Source of the DNA: UBA2137 sp963740205
GTDB taxonomy: Bacteria > Pseudomonadota > Alphaproteobacteria > Micavibrionales > Micavibrionaceae
Reading direction: 5' to 3'
Length of the DNA stretch: 64,000 nt
Assembly: GCA_963740205.1 (NCBI GenBank)
Contig: CAVUDD010000004.1
Coordinates: 186,001 to 250,000 of the forward strand
Under the pieces are notes generated by a model. That model saw only the letters and a program-made list of their open reading frames with translations. It did no database searches and was not told where the DNA came from. Both the position numbers and the translations under genes were made by a program. Each line of letters opens with the position of its first letter. The first letter of the stretch is position 1. Shown in pieces: positions 44,539-52,675 of the stretch.

Positions 44539-44582
44539 GGGGACAGACCGTAGCAACACGGCTTGTCCCTTTTCGTTTTTCC
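44539..44582 (+). terminator. Intrinsic terminator after rpmF
   Basis: GGGACAGACCG (44540-44550) pairs with CGGCTTGTCCC (44559-44569), loop TAGCAACA, then TTTTCGTTTTT. Confidence 0.8.
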
Positions 44583-44643
44583 CCTTAAAATCACCGAACT
44601 TATGCGGTAGTGCATTTCAAACATCCAATCCAAAGGATATTCC

Positions 44644-45699
44644 TTGTCTCAAACAGTAACACTGGCAATCGATGCAATGGGCGGCGATCTTGGAATCGAA
44701 GCAACTATTCCAGGCTGTGCCTTAGCTTTGGAAAAAGACTCCGCATTACGCTTTATGATTTTCGGAGACGAAAAGAAAATTCGTCCTTTGATAAGTTCGT
44801 ACCCCGAGCTTAAAAAAGTATCGGAAGTTATCCATACAGATAAGGCCATTAAAAGTGACGAGCGTGCAGTTGTTGCACTTCGTACTGGGCGGGAGTCCAG
44901 CATGCGTTTAGCGATTAATGCTGTTTCTGAGCATAAGGCAGATTGTGTAATTTCTTCTGGAAACACTGGCGCATTAATGGCAACAGCAAAAATGGTTCTT
45001 AAGACTCTGCCTGAAATTAGACGCCCAGCCATCGCAAGTGTTCTTCCAAGCAAGACTGGCCAGACGATTATGCTGGATTTGGGTGCTAATCTATTCTGCG
45101 ATTCGGAAGTCCTTGTTCAATTTGCATTGCTTGGAGCTGTGTATGCCAAGGTCGTAAAATCAATTTCTAATCCGACAATCGGACTTTTAAATGTTGGCTC
45201 CGAAGATATGAAGGGTCACGAAGAATTACGCGCCGCACATGCTGTTTTGTCACGTGTGAAGTTTCCTGGAAAATACATAGGTTTTGTTGAGGGTAATGAT
45301 ATTGCTGGAGGCAAGGTAGATGTTGTTGTGACTGACGGCTTTACAGGCAACATCGCGCTTAAAACATTTGAAGGTGTTGGAAAGCTTACAGAGTTTTACC
45401 TAAAATCTGCGTTCAAATCATCACCCTTGGCAATGCTTGGTGGGTTATTGGCAATGCCAGCCATGAAAAAACTTAAAAAACAGGTTGATCCGCGCCAGCA
45501 TAATGGAGGCATGTTCCTTGGTCTTGATGGTGTCTGTGTCAAAAGTCACGGTGGCTCCGACGCTATTGGTTTTGCCAGTGCCTTAAGGGTGGCCTCAAAT
45601 CTTATCCGTAATGACTTTAATAAGCGTGTCGCCGTTGAGCTTGACCATCTTATGAGTCAGGAATCTTTCTTTACATCTGAATTGGAGCAAGAGGTATGA
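44644..45699 (+). CDS. plsX: Phosphate acyltransferase PlsX, TTG start
   Basis: A 351-residue PlsX. The N-terminus LAIDAMGGDLG and GAGANTG-like ISSGNTGALMA, MLDLGAN and NVGSEDMKGHEEL are diagnostic. TTG at 44644 is the only start that keeps the first motif, and AAGGA precedes it by 6 nt. It makes acyl-phosphate from acyl-ACP for phospholipid synthesis. Its end overlaps fabH by 4 nt (ATGA). Confidence 0.94.
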   Translation: MSQTVTLAIDAMGGDLGIEATIPGCALALEKDSALRFMIFGDEKKIRPLISSYPELKKVSEVIHTDKAIKSDERAVVALRTGRESSMRLAINAVSEHKADCVISSGNTGALMATAKMVLKTLPEIRRPAIASVLPSKTGQTIMLDLGANLFCDSEVLVQFALLGAVYAKVVKSISNPTIGLLNVGSEDMKGHEELRAAHAVLSRVKFPGKYIGFVEGNDIAGGKVDVVVTDGFTGNIALKTFEGVGKLTEFYLKSAFKSSPLAMLGGLLAMPAMKKLKKQVDPRQHNGGMFLGLDGVCVKSHGGSDAIGFASALRVASNLIRNDFNKRVAVELDHLMSQESFFTSELEQEV

Positions 45700-46673
45700 G
45701 CCAAATCCGCTCGGTGATTGCGGGAACGGGAAGTTTCCTGCCGCATAACGTTGTCACGAACAAAGACCTTGAGAAAAAGGTCGATACAAATGATGAATGG
45801 ATTGTGCAACGCACAGGCATTACACAGCGCCACATTGCGGGCGATGATGAATCAACAGTGACTATGGCAACGCAAGCCGCGCGTAATGCCTTGAAGGCTG
45901 CGGAATATCTACCATCTGACATTGATGGAATTATTGTTGCTACAACGACCCCTGATAACACGTTTCCATCTGTTGCCGTACAGGTTCAAGCAGCACTTGA
46001 AGTGCCTCCTGGCGCGGCCTTTGATATTCAGGCGGTGTGTACAGGGTTTGTTTATGCCCTAAGTGTTGCGGATTCCATGATACGTTCTGGTTCTTGTAAA
46101 AGAATGTTGGTGATTGGTGCCGAAACCATGTCGCGGATTCTGGATTGGAATGACCGCACAACATGTGTTTTGTTCGGTGATGGTGCGGGAGCTATCGTTC
46201 TTGAGGCATCAGAGGGTAAGGGCGAGGTTAACGACCAAGGTTTACTCTCATCGCATCTCTATAGTGATGGACGCCTAAAAGATTTGCTTTATACGGATGG
46301 TGGTCCGGGAACGACTGGTAAAAGTGGTGCAATCAGAATGCAGGGTAGGGACGTATTTAAACATGCTGTGTCTCTTATGCATGATATTGTTGGTGAGGTG
46401 CTTGAGCACAATGGTCTTAAGGACACTGATATTGATTGGCTTGTTCCACATCAGGCAAATATTCGTATTATCGGTGCAACCGCAGACAAATTGAACATGT
46501 CGATGGATAAAGTTGTTGTGACAGTAGATAAACACGGCAATACATCGGCCGCCTCAATTCCTCTGGCTCTTGATCATGCCGTGCGTAATGGCTCTATAAA
46601 ACGTGGTGATTTATTGCTGTTTGAAGCCTTAGGTGGTGGTTTGACCTGGGGCGCGGCACTTATGCGCTATTAG
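45696..46673 (+). CDS. fabH: Beta-ketoacyl-ACP synthase III
   Basis: A 325-residue KAS III with the catalytic triad: Cys in QAVCTGFVYAL, His in LVPHQANIRII and Asn in KHGNTSAASIPLAL. TGITQRHIAGDDE is the usual N-terminal motif. It starts fatty-acid elongation from acetyl-CoA and malonyl-ACP. It is translationally coupled to plsX and ends 4 nt inside a convergent disrupted gene. Confidence 0.96.
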   Translation: MSQIRSVIAGTGSFLPHNVVTNKDLEKKVDTNDEWIVQRTGITQRHIAGDDESTVTMATQAARNALKAAEYLPSDIDGIIVATTTPDNTFPSVAVQVQAALEVPPGAAFDIQAVCTGFVYALSVADSMIRSGSCKRMLVIGAETMSRILDWNDRTTCVLFGDGAGAIVLEASEGKGEVNDQGLLSSHLYSDGRLKDLLYTDGGPGTTGKSGAIRMQGRDVFKHAVSLMHDIVGEVLEHNGLKDTDIDWLVPHQANIRIIGATADKLNMSMDKVVVTVDKHGNTSAASIPLALDHAVRNGSIKRGDLLLFEALGGGLTWGAALMRY

Positions 46674-47360
46674 GGTGTGGCGCCTGCAGTAGGACTTGCA
46701 GCGGCAGCAACTGGCGCCACTTCTTCTATTGGCGCCCCCGTTGTAACTTCAGGTGACTGAGCGTCTTCCGTAACTCCTTGACCATAATGAATTGCTGGAT
46801 TTTCAGTGTCAGTGAATAATGGCACAACAGCATCTGGTAATTGCGTGTTTTCATCAATCGCAGTAAAGGTCGCGTTACTTTCATCACCACTATAGTGAAG
46901 ATAGCCCACAACTTCTCCTTGTGCATTTTCCATGAGGACATGCGTTCCTGCCATTTCACCATCTTCCATACGAACGGTTCTAAAGCTACCGCCTGTGGCT
47001 GAGTGACGGTTCAAATGGTCACCAGCACTAAGGTTTTGATCTTGTTCCACTGCAGGCGGGTTCTGTGTGCCTGCATCAACTTCGGGTAGAACGTCTCCGT
47101 CATCATTTGATGCTGACGCGTAACCACTAAAGGCTTCATCAAAAGACTGTCCACGAACGAGTTTCAACTGGACGTGCTGTGACAACAGGCTGAACGGCAG
47201 CAAGTTCTATATGTGTGGGTGTCCCTTCTTCGGGAGGTCTAGCAGGCTCATCCATCGAGCGAGTAGGGGCGTTGGGGTCAATATCGCGGTAATCCATAAC
47301 CATATGATTATATTCGCCATTATGTGTAGCAGCGAGTGTGTACATTAAAGCTAAACTCAT
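46670..47360 (-). pseudogene. Orphan protein gene split by a frameshift
   Basis: Starting at 47360 (MSLALMYTLAATHNGEYNHM) the frame runs to ...VVTARPVE, then the same strand continues in another frame as LVRGQSFDEAFSGYASASND to a stop at 46670. The junction is at GAAACTC near 47153, where removing one A joins them. The joined product is ~230 residues, acidic, rich in Pro/Ala/Glu at the C-terminus (EEVAPVAAAASPTAGATP), with no recognised domain. It interrupts the otherwise conserved plsX-fabH-ihfA-merR order and runs opposite to it. Confidence 0.5.
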
Positions 47361-47475
47361 AATATCCTCTATCCCATTAAAATTCCTCTTTACTATAATA
47401 TGTAAACTTTAATATTGAGTTAATAAGACATAAGAATTTGCTGTAACTATTCTGGGAAGAAAATCGCCTAACTCA

Positions 47476-47504
47476 TTGACGAAAATGTGGTTTCGCACTA
47501 ATAT
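47476..47504 (+). promoter_or_regulatory. Sigma-70-type promoter for ihfA
   Basis: TTGACG (47476-47481), 17-nt spacer, TAATAT (47499-47504), 38 nt before the ihfA ATG. Confidence 0.65.
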
Positions 47505-47542
47505 TAAAGTATATCTAATTGAGCAACACGAGGTTTCAAGCA

Positions 47543-47833
47543 ATGAGCGAACGTACAATCACACGTGCAGATCTGGCAGATGCGCTATATCACGAGCTGG
47601 GTTTATCCCGTAATGAATCAGCCGAACTGGTCGATGATGTGTTTGAAGAGGTTTCAGACGCCTTGATTAAGGGCGACAACGTTAAAATTTCATCTTTCGG
47701 AAGTTTCACGCTTCGTGAAAAGAAGGAAAGAATAGGGCGTAACCCGAAAACAGGTGTCGAGGTGCCAATTTCACCACGTACTGTTCTTGTGTTCCGTGCC
47801 TCGCATATTCTAAAGGAAAGAATGAACCCATAG
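47543..47833 (+). CDS. ihfA: Integration host factor subunit alpha
   Basis: A 96-residue HU/IHF protein: ITRADLADALYHELGLSRNE, KISSFGSFTLREKKERIGRN and PKTGVEVPISPRTVLVFRAS. The arm sequence and RASHILKERMN tail fit IHF-alpha. The ATG at 47543 has GAGG 11 nt upstream; a TTG at 47519 has none. With IHF-beta it bends DNA. merR follows after 14 nt. Confidence 0.94.
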   Translation: MSERTITRADLADALYHELGLSRNESAELVDDVFEEVSDALIKGDNVKISSFGSFTLREKKERIGRNPKTGVEVPISPRTVLVFRASHILKERMNP

Positions 47834-47847
47834 GGGTTTAGACGCGC

Positions 47848-48324
47848 ATGTATTCAAGCCAAAGCGAAAACACTAACGAGGATAACAAGAAGTCACGCAA
47901 GGCCGATGGCGCTTTCCGTACGATTAGTGAGGTCGCCGACGAGCTTGAGGTGCAACAACATGTTCTGCGTTTCTGGGAAACAAAATTCTCTCAAGTTAAG
48001 CCTCTCAAGCGTGGTGGTGGTCGTCGTTATTACCGTCCAGAGGATGTTGATGTTCTTAAGAAAATTCATCACTTGCTGTATTCCGACGGTTACACAATTC
48101 GCGGGGCGCAAAACCTTGTTAAGGGGTTGAGCAAGAATCAGGTGGCAAGTCTTAAGCTTAAACAACCTGTTCCCGAGCAATCCAATGACTCTGCTGTGGG
48201 TATGCCAGAAAACAAAGTCGCGCAAGCCCATGATCAAGCATTGCAGGCGCAAAGCGATAAGAATAAACAGGCTGTTATTGCCATGATTGACGAGCTAAAG
48301 ACACTTCGCGATATGCTGAAGTAA
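47848..48324 (+). CDS. MerR-family transcriptional regulator
   Basis: A 158-residue regulator with a MerR winged-helix domain (FRTISEVADELEVQQHVLRF, RGGGRRYYRPEDVDVLKKIH) and a Gln/Lys-rich C-terminal helix. It lies immediately after ihfA, as in most alphaproteobacteria. There is no metal-binding cysteine set, so it is not a classical mercury or copper sensor; the effector is unknown. Confidence 0.88.
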   Translation: MYSSQSENTNEDNKKSRKADGAFRTISEVADELEVQQHVLRFWETKFSQVKPLKRGGGRRYYRPEDVDVLKKIHHLLYSDGYTIRGAQNLVKGLSKNQVASLKLKQPVPEQSNDSAVGMPENKVAQAHDQALQAQSDKNKQAVIAMIDELKTLRDMLK

Positions 48325-48372
48325 TCTTCTGTTTGATTTCTATTCATCTTTTCATTACAAAACTATACATGT

Positions 48373-48450
48373 CGGAGTGTGGCGCAGTCTGGTTAGCGCA
48401 CTAAGCTGGGGGCTTAGGGGTCGGAGGTTCGAGTCCTCTCACTCCGACCA
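48373..48450 (+). tRNA. tRNA-Pro (GGG)
   Basis: Cloverleaf visible: acceptor CGGAGTG pairs perfectly with CACTCCG, D arm GCGC...GCGC, anticodon stem CTAAG/CTTAG around loop CTGGGGG (anticodon GGG), T arm GGAGG TTCGAGT CCTCT, and encoded CCA at 48448-48450. Confidence 0.96.
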
Positions 48451-48467
48451 TTTTTAGAGATTCAATT

Positions 48468-48779
48468 ATGCCGTTCCTGATTTACACTACATTTTCTGAC
48501 AAAACTGAGGCCGAGAAGATTGCCTCTGCTTTGCTTGAGAAGAAGCTGATTGCCTGTGCCAATATCTTTGCGCCTCATACCTCGATATATAAATGGGAGG
48601 GGAAGGTGCAAAGCGAAACCGAAATTGCTGCCATTCTTAAAACCGAGCAGAAGCATTTTGACGAGATAGAGCGTGTTATCAAATCAATGCATTCCTATGA
48701 CACGCCAGCCATTATTGGATGGAGTGCTGATAAAACGGCGCCTGACTTTGCCAAATGGATTGAAAGCGAAGTTCAGTAA
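48468..48779 (+). CDS. cutA: Divalent-cation tolerance protein CutA
   Basis: A 103-residue CutA1: LIYTTFSDKTEAEKIASALL, KKLIACANIFAPHTSIYKWE and KSMHSYDTPAIIGWSADK. It is a small, very stable trimer of uncertain function originally linked to copper tolerance. It lies 17 nt after the tRNA gene, so its transcript may include or follow the tRNA. Confidence 0.93.
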   Translation: MPFLIYTTFSDKTEAEKIASALLEKKLIACANIFAPHTSIYKWEGKVQSETEIAAILKTEQKHFDEIERVIKSMHSYDTPAIIGWSADKTAPDFAKWIESEVQ

Positions 48780-48786
48780 CATTGTC

Positions 48787-48822
48787 ATAGCCCGAATTCA
48801 TATAAATGAATTCTAGGGCTAT
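48787..48822. repeat. Palindromic intergenic element A
   Basis: ATAGCCC-GAATTCAT-ATAA-ATGAATTC-TA-GGGCTAT: arms of 15 and 15 nt with a 4-nt loop and a small asymmetry, right after cutA. No U tract follows, so it is a palindrome rather than a clear terminator. Confidence 0.6.
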
Positions 48823-48828
48823 CCATGG

Positions 48829-48864
48829 ATTCCCTTAGAATTTGGTATAACAAATTCAGGGAAT
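48829..48864. repeat. Palindromic intergenic element B
   Basis: ATTCCCT-TA-GAATTTG, loop GTATAA, CAAATTC-AGGGAAT. A 14-bp inverted repeat with a 2-nt bulge, directly after element A. Confidence 0.6.
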
Positions 48865-48898
48865 GACACGAGAGTTGTTTTAATTAAGTTTCCCTGCT

Positions 48899-48969
48899 GT
48901 CATTGCGAGTAGAACGAAGCAATCCATTAGTATAGATTGCCGCAGTCGCTAATGACCCTTCGCAATGAC
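48899..48969. repeat. Palindromic repeat of the GTCATTGCGAG type
   Basis: GTCATTGCGAG at 48899 is mirrored by TTCGCAATGAC at 48959-48969, with an inner GCAATC...GATTGC pair. The end motif resembles mobile palindromic intergenic repeats I know from many bacterial genomes, including Rickettsia-like ones. The remainder of the gap (48970-49141) holds only a TTGACA-17-CGATAA-type promoter (49080-49108) for rplM. Confidence 0.6.
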
Positions 48970-49141
48970 GAAAAGTAAAACCCATTTATAGTGATGGAAT
49001 TTAATGGGGTAAAATAATACCGTAGGTTAATCTTATTGTTTTTAAACGAAAAAATATAATTCACCTCTTGTTTTTTTGATTGACAGGGAGGGGTGTAATG
49101 CGCGATAACACGCCCACTTACTTTAATTAAGGAATAAAAAT

Positions 49142-49603
49142 ATGAAAACATACTCAGCAAAACCAGCAGAGATTGAGAAGAAATGGCTTCTTGTTGATGC
49201 AGAAGGTGTAACGCTTGGTCGTTTGGCATCACAGATTGCCATGCGTTTGCGCGGTAAGCACAAGCCAATGTTCACACCTCACATGGATTGTGGTGATAAC
49301 GTGATCGTTATTAACGCAGAGAAAGTCCGCCTTACTGGTCGTAAGCGCGAACAGGATAAATACTACTGGCACACAGGCTATCCTGGTGGGATTAAAGAAC
49401 GCTCCAAAGGTCAAATCTTGGATGGCGATCACCCAGAGCGTGTTATCGAGAAAGCCGTAGAGCGTATGTTGCCTAAAGGCCCATTGGGTCGTCAGGTTTT
49501 TAAAAACTTGCGTGTGTATCCTGGTACAGAGCACCCACATGAAGCGCAACAGCCAGAAATTCTGGACATTGCCGCCATGAACCCAAAAAACAAAAGAGGA
49601 TAA
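49142..49603 (+). CDS. rplM: 50S ribosomal protein L13
   Basis: A 153-residue L13: KKWLLVDAEGVTLGRLASQI, HMDCGDNVIVINAEKVRLTG, HTGYPGGIKERS and AVERMLPKGPLGRQVFKNLR. GGAAT lies upstream of the ATG. Operon with rpsI (3-nt gap), the universal order. Confidence 0.97.
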   Translation: MKTYSAKPAEIEKKWLLVDAEGVTLGRLASQIAMRLRGKHKPMFTPHMDCGDNVIVINAEKVRLTGRKREQDKYYWHTGYPGGIKERSKGQILDGDHPERVIEKAVERMLPKGPLGRQVFKNLRVYPGTEHPHEAQQPEILDIAAMNPKNKRG

Positions 49604-49606
49604 GTC

Positions 49607-50158
49607 ATGACAAAAGCTAAAGAAGAAAAATTGACTGATTTGAATGATTTGGGTGAAGCGATTGCTGCGGAAGCCAAAACAGACACAAAAGACGCTAAAG
49701 TTGAGACAACAGATGCAAAGGCAGAAACTGCTGATGCTACTCCTGAAAAACGCGAACCTAAGCGTGACGATCTTGGTCGTGCATACGCAACTGGTCGTCG
49801 TAAGGATGCTGTTGCTCGTGTATGGATTAAGCCTGGTAAAGGTAAGGTTACTGTGAATGGTATCGAGCAAGCAGAATATTTCGGTCGTAAGACACATTTG
49901 CTTGTTATCAATCAGCCATTCTTGATTACTGACCGCGTTGGTCAGTTTGATGTGAACTGCACTGTTAAAGGTGGCGGTAAATCAGGTCAAGCTGGTGCTT
50001 TGCGTCACGGTATCTCACGCGCTCTTGAAAATTACGAGCCAGAGTTGAGACCTTCACTGAAAACAGCAGGAATGTTGACACGTGACTCACGTGTGGTCGA
50101 GCGTAAGAAGGTTGGTCTTCACAAAGCTCGTCGTTCCAAGCAGTGGGCGAAGCGTTAA
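49607..50158 (+). CDS. rpsI: 30S ribosomal protein S9, N-terminally extended
   Basis: The S9 core occupies residues ~60-183: ATGRRKDAVARVWIKPGKGK, GGGKSGQAGALRHGISRAL and the end KVGLHKARRSKQWAKR. The first ~55 residues are a Lys/Glu/Thr/Ala-rich low-complexity extension (KVETTDAKAETADATPEK) absent from ~130-residue S9 proteins; shorter extensions occur in other alphaproteobacteria. A strong terminator follows. Confidence 0.95.
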   Translation: MTKAKEEKLTDLNDLGEAIAAEAKTDTKDAKVETTDAKAETADATPEKREPKRDDLGRAYATGRRKDAVARVWIKPGKGKVTVNGIEQAEYFGRKTHLLVINQPFLITDRVGQFDVNCTVKGGGKSGQAGALRHGISRALENYEPELRPSLKTAGMLTRDSRVVERKKVGLHKARRSKQWAKR

Positions 50159-50183
50159 GTTTTACACGATACAGATTTCAAGA

Positions 50184-50207
50184 AAGCCGGTTTTTACCGG
50201 CTTTTTT
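50184..50207 (+). terminator. Intrinsic terminator after rpsI
   Basis: AAGCCGG (50184-50190), loop TTTTTA, CCGGCTT (50197-50203), then a T run. Confidence 0.9.
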
Positions 50208-50299
50208 ATTGTGTGCGCCCCAGACACTACTTGTAATATGGCGCGTTTTACGTCAATCTTGTGTTCTGAATTTTGACCAACTGTGATGAGTATCTTCAA

Positions 50300-50884
50300 A
50301 TGACATTTCATTTACCATCTGTTTCTAAAGGCGTTCTGCTTGGACTTGTTGTTCTTGCATTACCAGCTTGCGACACATTAAGGCAGTTTTCTGCCGATGG
50401 TCACAGTGACGGTACATATCGTGGAAACAGTTATTCATCAACACGCGCAAATTATGTGCCGGGTGTTGTTTATCCTGATGCGCAGGGAAATGAACTGGGC
50501 TATCAGGCATTGGGACGTGACCTATCAGATGGCAGTGTCGAAATTTATTCTCTTGGTGGTCCTGAATTTGTAACGGCACAACAACAAAGACCAGCACCAT
50601 TGGACAGCTATCCTGTGAATGAAGGTATACCGACGAATGATTCAAGCGTAGTGGTTTATGATTTAGGTGGGGCAGTCGTGGCGCAACAGACAGTTGTTGA
50701 GACTGGTGTTATTTTGCCACCACCAACAGGTACAAATCGTTATCCTTCACCTTTTGTAGCGACAAATGATCCGACAACAATAATTGCAACTGCGCCACCT
50801 GTGCAGGAAGTAGTTGTCGAGAGAACTGTTACAACAGTTGAAAGCTCGCCAATTACTGCACCAACGATGACTGGCCCGCAGTAA
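50300..50884 (+). CDS. Putative lipoprotein
   Basis: The ATG at 50300 gives a lipoprotein leader (GVLLGLVVLALPAC, lipobox LPAC); an in-frame TTG at 50273 would spoil it. The mature 170 residues are low in charge and rich in Pro/Thr/Val/Ser, with repeated short strands (EIYSLGGPE, VVYDLGGAV) and no recognised domain. Likely an outer-membrane or periplasmic lipoprotein of unknown role. Confidence 0.6.
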   Translation: MTFHLPSVSKGVLLGLVVLALPACDTLRQFSADGHSDGTYRGNSYSSTRANYVPGVVYPDAQGNELGYQALGRDLSDGSVEIYSLGGPEFVTAQQQRPAPLDSYPVNEGIPTNDSSVVVYDLGGAVVAQQTVVETGVILPPPTGTNRYPSPFVATNDPTTIIATAPPVQEVVVERTVTTVESSPITAPTMTGPQ

Positions 50885-50999
50885 ATTAAATTCAAGCTTT
50901 ATCCCTTGTTATTACATCTGTGTTTCAGTGGTTTCCTTGTGGGAATCGCATTGACGCATTAGAGTTTAGAGGCTTTAAATCACGCGGAAAGATAAACCT

Positions 51000-51992
51000 A
51001 TGACTGATGATTTCTCAATGGATCGTAACCTTGCACTCGAAGTTGTGCGTGTCACCGAGGCAGCGGCTCTTTCTGCTTCACGCGAAGTTGGACGAGGGGA
51101 TGAAAAGGCTGCCGATAAGGCCGCTGTGGATTCTATGCGCTCTGCACTTAACTCTCTTCATATTCAAGGACGAGTTGTCATTGGTGAAGGGGAGCGTGAC
51201 GAGGCACCTATGCTTTACATTGGTGAGGAGGTAGGTCGTGGCGAAGGCCCAAAGGTAGATATTGCGCTTGACCCATTAGAGGGCACAACCATCACAGCTA
51301 AAGGCGGTTATAACGCAATGGCGGTTGTCGCGATGGCGGATGAGGGCGGTTTTTTGAACGCGCCCGACACGTATATGCAAAAACTTGCTGTTGGGCCCGG
51401 TGTTGAACTGGACAAGGATGATTTGGATGCGCCAATAGCCGATGTTCTAAGGCGTGTCGCCAAACAAAAGGATATAGATATTGAGGATATGATGGTTTGT
51501 ATTATGGATCGTCCACGCCACAATGACTTGATAAGCGATGTCCGTGCGGCGGGCGCCCGCATTACGTTGATACAAGATGGTGATGTTGCGGCAGTTATTG
51601 CAACCACCAGACCAGATAAAGGGATTGATGTTTATGTGGGAACAGGTGGAGCGCCAGAGGGGGTTCTTGCCGCAGCAGCCCTTCGATGTACAGGCGGGGA
51701 TATGTTGGGCCGTTTGGTGTTCAGAAATGATGATGAAAAGGCGCGTGCTCAAAAATGGGGTATTACCAATTATGATGCGGTTTATGGTCTTCGTGATTTG
51801 GCTAAATCAGATAATGTTATGTTTGCCGCCACAGGCGTAACGGAGGGGACAATGCTTCGCGGTGTAAGACGCTTTTCAAAAGGTGCGGAAACACATTCGC
51901 TTGTGATGAGATCGCTATCGGGCACTATGCGCGAGATTACCGCAACGCATAACTTTAAACGTAAAACTGGCTTTTACGGTGGCGCGGATTAA
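51000..51992 (+). CDS. glpX: Fructose-1,6-bisphosphatase class II
   Basis: A 330-residue GlpX: AALSASREVGRGDEKAADKA, GEGERDEAPMLYIGEEVG and the metal site DIALDPLEGTTITAKGG. It dephosphorylates fructose 1,6-bisphosphate in gluconeogenesis and opposes PfkA encoded at 11,686. GGAAAGATA precedes the ATG. It overlaps the next gene by one base. Confidence 0.95.
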   Translation: MTDDFSMDRNLALEVVRVTEAAALSASREVGRGDEKAADKAAVDSMRSALNSLHIQGRVVIGEGERDEAPMLYIGEEVGRGEGPKVDIALDPLEGTTITAKGGYNAMAVVAMADEGGFLNAPDTYMQKLAVGPGVELDKDDLDAPIADVLRRVAKQKDIDIEDMMVCIMDRPRHNDLISDVRAAGARITLIQDGDVAAVIATTRPDKGIDVYVGTGGAPEGVLAAAALRCTGGDMLGRLVFRNDDEKARAQKWGITNYDAVYGLRDLAKSDNVMFAATGVTEGTMLRGVRRFSKGAETHSLVMRSLSGTMREITATHNFKRKTGFYGGAD

Positions 51993-52675
51993 TGTCGAAT
52001 GAAGTCTTAGCAATATTAGTGGCCATATTTTTCATGTCTTGTGCCGTTGGTGCGCATAAACTTGGGCGTAACTGGCTTCAGGCGTTTATTTCCATTTCCT
52101 ATATTATTACAATTTGTATTGCGACGAAGTTCTTTGATTTCTTTGGTGTTGCGGCCTCTGCTGGTGCAATTACCTATGCAGGTATTTTTCTGGCAACAGA
52201 TATAATGACGGAAAAATACGGCAAGCAAGCAGGCTATCAAACTGTGCGCATAAGTTTTGCTGTTGGATTGTTGTTTGTGGCGATAACACAATTAACCCTG
52301 ATATTTGATCCTATGGATATGTCGCGGGCTATGTCAGATGCAATGGATGTTGTGTTTGGAAGTACGGTCAGATTACTTTTGGCTGGTTACACGGTCTACC
52401 TAATTGCACAGCATTTCGACGTTTGGCTTTATCATAAAATTGATGTTTGGACGGGTGGTAAATATCTGTGGCTCAGAAATAATGGCAGTACCATTACCTC
52501 TCAAATTCTAGATTCTGTGCTTTTCTTTACATTGGCGTTTTATGGAACAATGCCAAATGATGTGTTTGTACAGGTTCTTCTTGTTGGACTGGGAATGAAA
52601 ATTGTAATTGCTCTATGTGATACTCCGTTCATGTATCTCAGTAAAAAAATAACCCCTCTGGATGAAAAAGCCTGA
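51992..52675 (+). CDS. Queuosine precursor transporter (YhhQ family)
   Basis: A 227-residue membrane protein with about six helices. The pattern ITYAGIFLATDIMTEKYGKQ, YLIAQHFDVWLYHKI and QILDSVLFFTLAFYG is the VUT/YhhQ family, which imports 7-cyano- or 7-aminomethyl-7-deazaguanine for queuosine tRNA modification. No que genes are in the window. It is overlapped by one base at each end (glpX, recJ), so the three are probably one operon. Confidence 0.9.
   Translation: MSNEVLAILVAIFFMSCAVGAHKLGRNWLQAFISISYIITICIATKFFDFFGVAASAGAITYAGIFLATDIMTEKYGKQAGYQTVRISFAVGLLFVAITQLTLIFDPMDMSRAMSDAMDVVFGSTVRLLLAGYTVYLIAQHFDVWLYHKIDVWTGGKYLWLRNNGSTITSQILDSVLFFTLAFYGTMPNDVFVQVLLVGLGMKIVIALCDTPFMYLSKKITPLDEKA

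Noticed and set aside
49229..49911. Long minus-strand frames opposite rplM/rpsI
   Set aside because: They are mirror images of ribosomal protein codons.
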